Assembly (NCBI GenBank): GCA_022825505.1
Contig: JAJDWR010000081.1
Span: forward strand, 1-37,285
Direction of reading: 5' to 3'
Length of the DNA: 37,285 bases
Source of the DNA: Gammaproteobacteria bacterium
Lineage (GTDB): Bacteria > Pseudomonadota > Gammaproteobacteria > Steroidobacterales > Rariloculaceae
Both the position numbers and the translations under genes were made by a program. The notes below the pieces were generated by a model that did not search any database, was not told the DNA's origin, and worked only from the letters and a program-made list of their open reading frames with translations. How positions within the stretch are numbered: the first letter of the stretch is position 1; each line of letters begins with the position of its first letter. This document shows positions 8,291 to 16,002 of the stretch, piece after piece.

Positions 8291-10906
8291 CTACCGAGGA
8301 TGCTCGCCGTAATAGAACCGCAGCCGCCAGCCGGTCAGGCTTCCGGTATCCTCGGCGGCCAGATCGGCCACATGCACGGTCCACGTGCCGTTGGGATTCT
8401 CGCCGTAGAAGGCATTGCTCAGCAACCGCCAGTCCCGAAAGCCTCCGAACGCATCGCGCAACCCGTCGTTGAAGGGCGGATTGAGCACGCTGGACGTGCC
8501 CGCGGGCGAGCGCAGCGAAATGCCCAGATCCGCCGCATTGGCGTGATCGACCCCGATCTCAAGAACCACCGCCTCGATGCTTGCGGCGCCGGGCAGGCCC
8601 GTCACCTCGATGCTCGCCGCCGCGCCGGCGCCGTCGGCGTCGGGAATCGCCAGCGGAAGCTCCGCCGCCGCCGCGGCCGTCACCCACTCCGACTCCACGA
8701 ACGTTCCGAGGCTGTCGGGCGCATGGCTTGCCGCCAGGGCTACCGCGGCATCCATGTCCACGGCGCCGAAGCCGTACCAATTGTGAAAGTCGTAACCCGC
8801 GGCGTTGGTCTGCCAGGCGTGTTGCGCGACATAGGGCGTGCCGCCGAACGCTGCGCGCACTTCGGCGCGGCCGGGGTCGATCGTCCGCGCCGTGCGGGCG
8901 AGTATGTACCTTACGTCGCGCCACGTGAGGTCCGGATTGGCCCCCAGCAACACCGCGAGCGCCCCCGCCACCGCGGGCGCCGCCGCCGAAGTGCCGCTGA
9001 ATGCGCTGACGTAGTCGCCATCCGGATTGAGCGGATGCGTGCTTGGCAGGCGATTCTCGGAATACCGGCTGTATCCTCCGTATGCGCCGGCCTGGTCCGT
9101 GGTGATCATCGCCGGCGCCGCCTCGCCGTCCTCGCCGGACGGCCCGACCACCCACAGGTTGGCTCCCGCCACGCTGTACGACGCCTTGACGTCGTCGGCG
9201 TTGAACCCGCCCACGACGATCAACCAGGGGAGATTCTGGTCCGGGTCGGAATTGGCCGAAAGACAGCCAACCTCGAGATTGAGCGGGTGGATCGGATGGC
9301 AATGGTCGAATTCGTTTCCCGCCGCCTTCACGTACAGGGCGCCCCGGCCGCCGCGAAGCTCGCTTGTACCCATCCGAAACAGCCGCACGAACTCTTCCTG
9401 CGCATTCTCCGCCGGGGCAAAGGTCCCGAAACTCATGTTGAAGATGTCCACGCTGGCCGAGTCCGGCTCCGATGCGCTTGCGCCGAGGCTCTGCAGCAGC
9501 GCCACGGAAAACTCGTCCGGCAGTTCGTCCTGCGCCGGCACCGCATCAACCACTTCTCCCGGCTCGACATCCTCTCCCGGAGGTTCCCCGTCCCCACCCA
9601 GCGCTTCCATCGGATTGAATCCGACCAGGGTGACGTCCGGGGCCACGCCCCGTCCGCCGAGGCCGTTGCCAGCCACCGCCGCGGCGATGCCGGCCACGCT
9701 CGTGCCGTGATCGCCCAGGAGGCCGAAGTGGAACGGCTCGTCCTCGCGGGCTCCCGCCCCGGCCATGCGTTCGTATCCGAAATTGAATGACCCTTTCCCG
9801 TCCGCGTTGGCCGCCAGATCCGGATGACACGTTTCAAGCCCGGTATCCACCACCGCGAGCTTGATGCCTTCGCCGGTGTGCCCGGCCGCGAGCGCGCCGC
9901 TCATCCTCAGGTCCGCACCGGCGGCGCCGCCGCGATCCGAATAGGCGGTCTGGCCCGTGTTGGCCATGTGCCATTGCTCGGCCAGCAGCGGGTCGGCGAT
10001 GCCGGAAGCCGTGCGCTGCGGCGCCTCGCATCGCACCAGGACCCGGCCCTCGGCATCGGTCACGAACCCGTTGAAGAACATGTTGGCGTATTCGGCACCG
10101 AATTCGCCCGCCGGCGGCGCCTGGCCCAGCCAGGCCCTGATGAAGTACACCTCGTTCGGCGACAGTTCGGACACGGGCACGCTGAATTGATGAACGTTGC
10201 CGAGGAAAAGCTCGAACGGATCGTCCGTGGACTCGATATCGATGCGGGCGATTTCGCGCACGCCGCCCTGGAACCGCTCGTCGTTCGACCACTCCGCCAC
10301 CAGCGGCGCCGATTCGCCGGAAGACAGGGGATTCATCGCCGCGACCACCAGCAACACGGCCTCACCGGTCACCGTGTACGCCAACGGCTGAAGACCGAGC
10401 GCCGGGGTCTCGCCCCCGTCGATCGCGTCGTCCGGCATCTTGTTCGCGGCGGCGGCCTCCCCGTCGCGCACTGTCAGCGTGACCGGGGCGTCGTCCGAAG
10501 CCCGGGCGTTACCCGCGATCGCACCGAGGCTGACCTCGATGGTTTCATCGCCCTCTTCGTCGAAGTCCCTGTAAACGTCGATTTCCACCGTCGCCGACGT
10601 GGCGCCCGCCGGGACGGTAACCGAGTCCCTGTCGATTTCGTAGTCGCTGCCTCGCGCGGCCGATCCGGCCAGGCTCAATTGCACCGAAACCGACCCGGAT
10701 GCCGCGGCGCTCAATGCCACGGAAACCTGCACCTTCGGGTTGTTCGCTTCCGCCACCGCGGTATCCCCGGTTATGGCCAACGACACCGCCGCCGGTGGAG
10801 GCGGGGGCGGAGGCGGGGGTGGCGGCGCATCGCCGGAGCCCCCGCCGCAGCCGCCCAGCGCCAGCAGCAGGGCCAATGCCGGCGCGGACCGTCCGCCGGG
10901 CTTCAT
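8291..10906 (-). CDS. Lipoprotein subtilisin-like (S8) protease with Calx-beta and P domains
   Basis: An 871-residue protein. The N-terminus is a lipoprotein signal with lipobox LGGC (Cys20), then a polyproline tether. A Calx-beta-like domain covers about 40-150. The S8 catalytic domain has Asp354 (VVDTG), His400 (DHGTSVAG), Asn531 (AAGN, oxyanion) and Ser640 (SGTSAAAP), so all catalytic residues are present. A C-terminal proprotein-convertase P domain covers about 750-871 (DLGISLRSPAGT, NPNGTWTVHVAD). It is expected to be anchored in the outer membrane or at the surface and to cleave proteins there. No pro-domain lies between the Calx-beta region and the catalytic domain that I can recognise; the adjoining upstream gene may supply it. 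The start at 10906 overlaps that gene's stop (ATGA); an ATG at 10912 is an alternative. Confidence 0.88.
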   Translation of the reverse strand: MKPGGRSAPALALLLALGGCGGGSGDAPPPPPPPPPPPAAVSLAITGDTAVAEANNPKVQVSVALSAAASGSVSVQLSLAGSAARGSDYEIDRDSVTVPAGATSATVEIDVYRDFDEEGDETIEVSLGAIAGNARASDDAPVTLTVRDGEAAAANKMPDDAIDGGETPALGLQPLAYTVTGEAVLLVVAAMNPLSSGESAPLVAEWSNDERFQGGVREIARIDIESTDDPFELFLGNVHQFSVPVSELSPNEVYFIRAWLGQAPPAGEFGAEYANMFFNGFVTDAEGRVLVRCEAPQRTASGIADPLLAEQWHMANTGQTAYSDRGGAAGADLRMSGALAAGHTGEGIKLAVVDTGLETCHPDLAANADGKGSFNFGYERMAGAGAREDEPFHFGLLGDHGTSVAGIAAAVAGNGLGGRGVAPDVTLVGFNPMEALGGDGEPPGEDVEPGEVVDAVPAQDELPDEFSVALLQSLGASASEPDSASVDIFNMSFGTFAPAENAQEEFVRLFRMGTSELRGGRGALYVKAAGNEFDHCHPIHPLNLEVGCLSANSDPDQNLPWLIVVGGFNADDVKASYSVAGANLWVVGPSGEDGEAAPAMITTDQAGAYGGYSRYSENRLPSTHPLNPDGDYVSAFSGTSAAAPAVAGALAVLLGANPDLTWRDVRYILARTARTIDPGRAEVRAAFGGTPYVAQHAWQTNAAGYDFHNWYGFGAVDMDAAVALAASHAPDSLGTFVESEWVTAAAAAELPLAIPDADGAGAAASIEVTGLPGAASIEAVVLEIGVDHANAADLGISLRSPAGTSSVLNPPFNDGLRDAFGGFRDWRLLSNAFYGENPNGTWTVHVADLAAEDTGSLTGWRLRFYYGEHPR

Positions 10907-11523
10907 CGCCATTCGATTCGGGGGCCGCGCAACCGCACGGACGCAACCGGCTGTCCGGGAAGAACCTGCAACCGCGCCACCGCCTCGGCGGGATGCAGCT
11001 CGGCCGGAAGGCCGACGATGGCGAAACCCAGCGATTGGAAAACGGTTAACTCGTCCGCCCCGAGCGCCTGGAGTACGGCATCGATGTCCACGCCCGGGGT
11101 CAGTTCGACGCGGATGCTCGGCAACAGGGACGCAAATGTGCGCCGCGCCGGATCGAACGCGATCCTCGACCGGGGTCCGTCCAGAGGTACGGCCGCCCGG
11201 TGCGTCTCGCCGTTCATCGAAACCGCGTAGATTCGATGCGAGGCCGTTTCGAACGACCGCACCGCGAGGCCGCCGTACGATGCCGGTGGCGCTTCGGAAG
11301 CGTATGCGCCGGAGGCAAGGGCAATCATCTGGCGGCCCTCCGCGGAAACCGGAAGGAATGATTCCGCCGCAGGTTCCTGTGCCGCTGACGGCGTGTCGAG
11401 AAGAAGGAAAACGACCATGGTTTTCCAGGCAAGGCGGGAGCGGGCCCCGGGTCCGTGCAGAAATCGGGCGGTCGCGCCGGCCAATTTTCGCTGGGTTGCA
11501 CGAGAAGCGATCACGCGGAACAT
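10903..11523 (-). CDS. Secreted pro-domain-like partner of the subtilase
   Basis: A 206-residue exported protein, translationally coupled to the subtilase by a 4-base stop/start overlap. A hydrophobic segment (MVVFLLL) ends in a signal-cleavage-like SAA|Q, preceded by a long basic stretch. The start could therefore be 11523, nearly leaderless after the promoter, or the ATG at 11418. The C-terminal about 65 residues (VDIDAVLQALGADE, then GFAIVGLPAELHPAEAVARL, ending VASVRLRGPRIEWR) resemble an inhibitor I9/S8 propeptide: a paired-strand and helix fold ending just before the protease. I infer an intramolecular-chaperone or inhibitor function supplied in trans. The domain match is by eye only. 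Confidence 0.6.
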   Translation of the reverse strand: MFRVIASRATQRKLAGATARFLHGPGARSRLAWKTMVVFLLLDTPSAAQEPAAESFLPVSAEGRQMIALASGAYASEAPPASYGGLAVRSFETASHRIYAVSMNGETHRAAVPLDGPRSRIAFDPARRTFASLLPSIRVELTPGVDIDAVLQALGADELTVFQSLGFAIVGLPAELHPAEAVARLQVLPGQPVASVRLRGPRIEWR

Positions 11524-11530
11524 GCATGGA

Positions 11531-11539
11531 ATTATAGCA
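11531..11539 (-). promoter_or_regulatory. Extended -10 promoter of the pro-domain/protease operon
   Basis: TGCTATAAT is a perfect TGnTATAAT extended -10 box on the minus strand. Transcription would start at about 11524, essentially at the first candidate ATG (11523). So either the mRNA is leaderless or translation begins at 11418. Confidence 0.6.
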
Positions 11540-11693
11540 AAAATGTTCCGGGCCGACTCGACTCGCTCGAGCAGTATTCGCGGCCGGTGCGCGCAGGTGC
11601 TGGATTGTTCGCTACGCGAACCGGGCTGAACCGGCAGCGCGAAGGCGAAGCTCGATCTCCCGTCGCCGTGCACCGAATCTGCGTTCACAAAGT

Positions 11694-11722
11694 TTGCGGT
11701 AGAATGCGATAAAGGGTATAAG
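11694..11722 (+). promoter_or_regulatory. Sigma70-type promoter candidate for tssB
   Basis: TTGCGG, 17 bases, TATAAG. The -10 is strong (5 of 6) and the -35 weak (3 of 6). It points at tssB, whose ATG is 56 bases downstream. Confidence 0.35.
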
Positions 11723-11730
11723 ACTAGCTT

Positions 11731-11746
11731 GGGCAGTGGCATTGCA
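11731..11746 (+). promoter_or_regulatory. Sigma54-type (-24/-12) promoter candidate for tssB
   Basis: GGGCAGTGGCATTGCA carries the GG and GC dinucleotides exactly 10 bases apart, in contexts GGCA and TTGC, as in the -24/-12 consensus TGGCAC-N5-TTGC. Transcription would start near 11757, giving a short leader containing the GGGAGG ribosome site. RpoN control of T6SS operons is known in Vibrio and other genera. No activator gene is in the window. Confidence 0.4.
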
Positions 11747-11777
11747 CTGTACCGTTTCTTTGTTGGGAGGAAAAACC

Positions 11778-12296
11778 ATGGCTTCGAGTCAACACAGGGT
11801 CGGCAAGGTACGTCCGCCCCGGGTACAGATTACATACGATGTGGAGGACGGCGATGCCGTCGAGAGGCGGGAGTTGCCCATGGTGGTAGGGGTCGTTTCC
11901 GACCTTTCCGGGGATTCCCAGGACCCCACCGAATACAAGGAACGCGACTTCGTGGAAGTGGAGCCCGGGGGCGTGGACAATCTCATGTCCCGGATCGGTC
12001 CCACCGTATCCATCGAGGTAAACGACGAAATTTCCGGAGAGGAAGACAAGCAGATCAAGGCAAATCTGCAATTCAACTCCGTCGAGGACTTTTCCCCCCT
12101 GGGCGTGGCGGCGCAGCTTCCGCAGACCGCCAAACTGCTGGAGGCCCGGCGGCAACTGGCGGATCTCTTCGGCAAGGTGGAGGCCAACGACAAGCTCGAC
12201 GGAATCCTGGCCGACGTACTGGCCGACACCGAGAAGCGCGACGCGTTGCGCCAGCAGCTCGACAGCCTTGACGGCGACACGGGGGAGGATGAGTAA
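11778..12296 (+). CDS. tssB: T6SS contractile sheath small subunit TssB (VipA/ImpB)
   Basis: A 172-residue protein, the usual TssB length. It has the family hallmarks: the start VGKVRPPRVQITYDVE, then LPMVVGVVSDLSG, RDFVEVEPGGVDNLM and the conserved LQFNSVEDFSPLGVA, ending with a charged helical tail. TssB pairs with TssC to form the cytoplasmic sheath that contracts and drives the Hcp tube and VgrG spike through the envelope. The start is chosen for the GGGAGG site 8 bases upstream; an upstream in-frame ATG at 11736 lies inside the promoter. The stop TAA overlaps the tssC ATG (TAATG), ensuring coupled synthesis of the two subunits. Confidence 0.97.
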   Translation: MASSQHRVGKVRPPRVQITYDVEDGDAVERRELPMVVGVVSDLSGDSQDPTEYKERDFVEVEPGGVDNLMSRIGPTVSIEVNDEISGEEDKQIKANLQFNSVEDFSPLGVAAQLPQTAKLLEARRQLADLFGKVEANDKLDGILADVLADTEKRDALRQQLDSLDGDTGEDE

Positions 12297-13765
12297 TGGC
12301 CACAACTCGCCAGGTAGCCGCAAACGTCGAATCCGACTCGCTGCTCGGACAGATTTTCGAGGACGGCCGGCTCGTCCGGGACGAGCACCAGATCGCGGGC
12401 GCGCGAAACATGCTCGATGGTTTCCTCCAGGAAGCGACGAAAGCGGGCGTCCGCGTCGACGGCAGCGCCAAGCGCGCCATCGCGGACCGCATTGCCGCCA
12501 TCGACAAGCTGATCTCGGCGCAGGTGAACGAGGTGCTGCACCATCCCCGCTTCCAGCAGCTTGAGTCGAGCTGGCGGAATCTGCACAAGCTCGTGACCGA
12601 GAACGACCTTTCGTCCACTTTGCGCGTGCGCGTGTTCAACGTCAGGAGGCGGGAACTGGAGCGCGATTTCGCCCGTTCGGCCGGTTTCGACCAGTCCCAC
12701 TTCTTCCAGTCCATCTACGAGGAAGAGTTCGGCACCCTGGGCGGGTCGCCGTTCACCTTCATCATCGGCGACATGGAGTTCGGGCGCGCCCCGCCGGATG
12801 TGCAGTTCCTCAAGAACGTGTCGTCGGTGGCGGCCATGGCGCATGCGCCCTTCATCGCCAGCGCGAGCCCGCGGCTGCTCGACCTCGACAGCTTCACGGA
12901 ACTCGACCGCCCCATCGACCTGGGCAAGATCTTCGACGCCAGCGAGATGGCCGCGTGGAATTCGCTGCGCAACAACCCCGACTCGCGCTATCTCGTGCTC
13001 ACGGCGCCCCGCTCCCTGGTGCGCATGCCCTGGGGGCCGGACACGATGGAGGTCGAGGATCTCGACTTCGACGAGGACGTGTCCGGAGACGATCACGAAA
13101 AGTACCTCTGGGGACCGTCGTCCTGGTCGATGGGTTCGCTGATCATGAACTCCTTCTCGGAGTACGGCTGGCCGTCGGCGATTCGCGGCACGGAGTCCGG
13201 AGGCAAGGTGGCCGACCTGCCGCTGCACGCTTACCGGTCCCTGTCCGGCTCCATGATCACCAAGTGCCCGACGGAAACCGCCATCACGGACCGGCGCGAA
13301 AAGGAACTCTCCGACCAGGGCATCATCGGCTTGTGCCACGCGCGCAACACCGACTACGCGGTGGTGTTCTCCGGCGCTACGGTGAACCGGCCGCGCAAGT
13401 ACATGGACGAGGAGTCCAACGCCAACGCGCGGCTTTCGGCGAGCCTTCCCTACGTGCTGGCCTGCGCCCGCTTCGCGCACTATCTGAAGTCGATCATGCG
13501 GGACAAGGTGGGCGGATTCACCTCGAAGGACGAGATCCAGAAATTCCTGAACTCCTGGATAGGCCAGTATGTCACCTCCGACGACAGCGCCTCGCACGCG
13601 ACGAAGGCGCGTTTCCCGCTGCGGGAAGCCCGGGTCGATGTGCGGGAAGTCGACGGCAAGCCGGGCGTCTACACGGCAGTGGCGCACTTGCGGCCGCATT
13701 TCCAGCTCGAGGAGCTCTCGGCGTCGTTGCGGTTGGTCGCCGAACTGCCCAGCGGCAACAAGTAG
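12296..13765 (+). CDS. tssC: T6SS contractile sheath large subunit TssC (VipB/ImpC)
   Basis: A 489-residue protein of normal family length. Canonical stretches include SIYEEEFGTLGGSPFTFIIG, the APFIASASPRLLDLDSFTEL segment, SRYLVLTAPRSLVRMPWG and the C-terminal domain around VRDKVGGF-type sequence (MRDKVGGFTSKDEIQKFLNS). It assembles with TssB into the sheath; its N-terminal region is recognised by ClpV in systems that have that ATPase. It overlaps tssB by one base and has an in-gene GGGGGAGG ribosome site. A hairpin follows 26 bases after the stop. No tssE, hcp or clpV gene is present immediately downstream, which is unusual for a T6SS operon. Confidence 0.97.
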   Translation: MATTRQVAANVESDSLLGQIFEDGRLVRDEHQIAGARNMLDGFLQEATKAGVRVDGSAKRAIADRIAAIDKLISAQVNEVLHHPRFQQLESSWRNLHKLVTENDLSSTLRVRVFNVRRRELERDFARSAGFDQSHFFQSIYEEEFGTLGGSPFTFIIGDMEFGRAPPDVQFLKNVSSVAAMAHAPFIASASPRLLDLDSFTELDRPIDLGKIFDASEMAAWNSLRNNPDSRYLVLTAPRSLVRMPWGPDTMEVEDLDFDEDVSGDDHEKYLWGPSSWSMGSLIMNSFSEYGWPSAIRGTESGGKVADLPLHAYRSLSGSMITKCPTETAITDRREKELSDQGIIGLCHARNTDYAVVFSGATVNRPRKYMDEESNANARLSASLPYVLACARFAHYLKSIMRDKVGGFTSKDEIQKFLNSWIGQYVTSDDSASHATKARFPLREARVDVREVDGKPGVYTAVAHLRPHFQLEELSASLRLVAELPSGNK

Positions 13766-13790
13766 CGCGCCGCCGGAACGCCCGGACATC

Positions 13791-13814
13791 GGGCCGCCGT
13801 TTGGGCGGCGGCCC
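13791..13814 (+). terminator. Strong GC hairpin after tssC
   Basis: GGGCCGCCG-TTTGGG-CGGCGGCCC, a perfect 9-base stem, 26 bases past the tssC stop. It has no downstream T-run, so it is either a Rho-assisted or attenuating terminator, or an mRNA-protecting hairpin that keeps tssBC levels above the next gene. Confidence 0.4.
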
Positions 13815-13834
13815 GGGAAGTCCCCGGCGTGAGT

Positions 13835-13922
13835 GGGCAAGCGCATGAAGCCGGGATACTTGAAGTCGTGCCCCGGTTCGCCGCACGCTGCCGTAGCATG
13901 AATGAGCGGGCAAGCGCATGAA
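13835..13922 (+). repeat. 15-base direct repeat containing two potential start codons
   Basis: GGGCAAGCGCATGAA occurs at 13835-13849 and again at 13908-13922. The second ATG starts the pentapeptide protein. The first opens an 18-codon reading frame that ends at TGA just before the second copy. It looks like a partial duplication of the translation-initiation region, or a leader peptide. Confidence 0.6.
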
Positions 13923-14979
13923 ACTGAGATACCCATTCGAAGCGCATCGGCAGGCCGGGATTCCCGTTGCCGGCGAGTCGTGGCGCGACGAAAACTATAC
14001 CGACGAGGACCTGGCGGGCGTGGTTTTCCACGAGTGCGAGTTCGTCAACTTGCGCATGAGGCGCGTCGATTTCTCCATGTGCATTTTCAACGCCTGCCGG
14101 CTGGAAAATTGCGCATTCGTTGACAGCACGTTGTCCCAGACCCAGTTCGCGGCCTGTACGGGCTCGAGTTTCGCCATCGTCGGCGGGGTGCTGAACGCGA
14201 CCACGTTCTCCGAATCGAAGCTGGACACGCTGGAAATCGCCCAGGCGGGCGATTCGCTGGCCATCGCCGAGTGCAACATCGGCCACTTGCGCTTCCGGGA
14301 CGGCGGGGTGGAGCAGCAACGCATCAGCATCTCCGGCGGCGGATTCGGCCGGCTGGAGGCGCCGGACGCCCGCTGGCAGGACGGCATGGCAAACGAACTG
14401 GACCTGTCGGTCTGCGAGTTCGGCAACGGGCGCTTCGAGCGGACCTCCTTCGTCAAGGCCCGGGCCGCCGGCCTGGACCTGTCCCGGCTGGACTTCCTCT
14501 CCTGCAACCTCTACCAGAGCGACTTCACGGGGGCCCGCCTGCGGCGGGCCGAGTCGGCCATCTTCGCCGAATGCGACCTGGCGGACGCCGACCTGCGCCG
14601 CGCATCGCTCGGGGGCGCGCTGTTCGCCAAGGCCCGGGCCGAGGGCGCCCGCTTCGACGGCGCCAACCTCAACGGCGCCATGTTCCCCGAAGCGGCCCTC
14701 GCGCGCGCGTCCTTCGAAAACGCCTCGGCGGTCTCCAGCATCTGGAGCGAAACCGATCTGACCGAAGCGAACCTCGCCGGGATGGACGCCAGCAGCGGCG
14801 CGCTCCGCCACGCACGGCTCTCCGGCGCCAATGTGGACGACGCATCCTTCGTATCGGCGCAACTCCATGGCATCGAGGAGGAAGACCTGATCGGCGCCAA
14901 CACGCTGGGCGCCCAGCGCACGGTCGAATGGCGCGCCGAACGCGAGCGCGAGGCGCTCAAGCCGCCGAAAACCCGCTGA
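13918..14979 (+). CDS. Pentapeptide-repeat protein linked to tssBC
   Basis: A 353-residue protein with a right-handed quadrilateral beta-helix signature. Degenerate five-residue repeats run from about residue 30, clearest from 185 to 330, with runs such as CDLADADLRRASLGGALF and GANLNGAMFPEAALARASF. There is no signal peptide or membrane segment. Pentapeptide proteins near T6SS genes are found in several genera, sometimes as effector-loading or adaptor proteins. Here position and strand (153 bases after tssC) support a T6SS link but not a defined role. DNA mimicry, as in Qnr/MfpA, is another known function of the fold. The tail after 330 is charged and helical. Confidence 0.8.
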   Translation: MKLRYPFEAHRQAGIPVAGESWRDENYTDEDLAGVVFHECEFVNLRMRRVDFSMCIFNACRLENCAFVDSTLSQTQFAACTGSSFAIVGGVLNATTFSESKLDTLEIAQAGDSLAIAECNIGHLRFRDGGVEQQRISISGGGFGRLEAPDARWQDGMANELDLSVCEFGNGRFERTSFVKARAAGLDLSRLDFLSCNLYQSDFTGARLRRAESAIFAECDLADADLRRASLGGALFAKARAEGARFDGANLNGAMFPEAALARASFENASAVSSIWSETDLTEANLAGMDASSGALRHARLSGANVDDASFVSAQLHGIEEEDLIGANTLGAQRTVEWRAEREREALKPPKTR

Positions 14980-15088
14980 CGGCTGCGGCTTCTCCCCCGC
15001 CGCGCCCGCCTGCCCGCGCAACGGGGCATTCGCGGCCGGCCGATGGCCCCTCATCCGCTGGCCGCTTCCCCGCGCGGCGCGGGGTGCC

Positions 15089-15616
15089 TCACTCGATGAA
15101 TTCCAGGACTTCGTCAAGCCTTTGCTGGAGGTCGTCCTCGCGCACCGAAGGATGCACCGCCCGAATCAGCCTTTGCTGGGACGCGAGCGAGGCATTGAGC
15201 AGAGTCAGGCGGCCGATGCCCACTACATCGGGGTTGTAGACGACGATCTCGGTGACCTGGATATCCATCAGCAACCGCTGCAGATTCGGCAGGGGGTCGG
15301 TCAGCGGATTGGCGACTTCCTTGACGACGGTGAAGATGGCCTTGTTCGCCTGGGCGGCCCAGTCCGACAGGGAGGAAATCTGCCGGTTGATGACATCCAC
15401 CTGATGCCGGCCCCGGGACGCGCGGGCGTAGATGGCCGTGCGTCCGAACCGCCAGTCCGGCACGAGCACGTACCAGCGCCCGGTCGGTGACTGCTCGGCA
15501 TTGACCGGCAGAATGCCCTTGCGCAACATCCGATAAGCGGTGATCCGGGAAATCCCTTCCTGGCGCGCCCAAGCGGAAAGGCGCATCCGCTGCATGCCGG
15601 GTAGCCGGGCCGTCAT
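15089..15616 (-). CDS. Orphan IS607-like serine recombinase/MerR-type protein
   Basis: A 175-residue protein. The N-terminal about 50 residues form a MerR-like helix-turn-helix (MRLSAWARQEGISRITAYRM, then LRKGILPV). A serine-recombinase N-terminal domain follows, beginning AIYARASRGRHQVDVINRQ and including VVKEVANPLTDPLPNLQRLL, which parallels the IS607 TnpA layout. YARAS retains a candidate nucleophile Ser. The later segment expected as DRLARFG reads PDVVGIGR, so catalytic arginines appear lost. No tnpB lies beside it. Either a decayed IS607 element or a protein reused as a DNA-binding regulator. It is convergent with the pentapeptide gene. The start at 15616 was chosen over an upstream in-frame codon at 15712; 15586 is also possible. 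Confidence 0.6.
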   Translation of the reverse strand: MTARLPGMQRMRLSAWARQEGISRITAYRMLRKGILPVNAEQSPTGRWYVLVPDWRFGRTAIYARASRGRHQVDVINRQISSLSDWAAQANKAIFTVVKEVANPLTDPLPNLQRLLMDIQVTEIVVYNPDVVGIGRLTLLNASLASQQRLIRAVHPSVREDDLQQRLDEVLEFIE

Positions 15617-15958
15617 GGCCGCGCGGCTTGTCCGGAACTGGCTGCGACGGTCGCCATGCGGCCAAATATAGCATATCGCCCGCCGCTTCCGCTGGCAGAA
15701 AATTCGCGGCAACGGCGAGACCGGGTGTTGCGGCGCCTCAAACCAGCAGTTCGCATTTTGGCGTCTGTCGTCACTGTCAACCGGATAGTTGCCCGCTCTT
15801 GCGAATTGACCGGGACCAAATCAACGGTCGGATCCGTCCCGCGAAGGGGTGTAGAGTCGAGGACTGGCGCGCCAGTGGTAGGGTCCGGTGGCAGTTCCGT
15901 CGCTTTCGCTCCGGGCCGCAGTCCGGCTCCCATGACTACGTTTCCAGTCCCCGCTCGT

Positions 15959-15992
15959 CAAACCGGACGTGCGGTTTTCCCGCATCCGGCTT
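15959..15992 (-). ncRNA. Group II intron domain V
   Basis: The 34-base catalytic hairpin has the AGC triad (AAGCCGGA), a GAAA tetraloop in TGCGGGAAAACCGCA, a two-base bulge and the closing TCCGGTT. All paired positions are intact. It starts 11 bases after the maturase stop codon. Confidence 0.8.
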
Positions 15993-16002
15993 TCGGGCGG
16001 GA

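Noticed and set aside
10907..11527. Extended N-terminus of the subtilase frame upstream of 10906
   Set aside because: This part is a different frame over the pro-domain gene and is Arg/Pro-rich. The lipobox signal peptide starts right at 10906.
15068..15084. Palindrome CCCCGCGC-G-GCGCGGGG as a terminator between convergent genes
   Set aside because: The loop would be a single base and no T-run follows; it may simply reflect GC-rich sequence.
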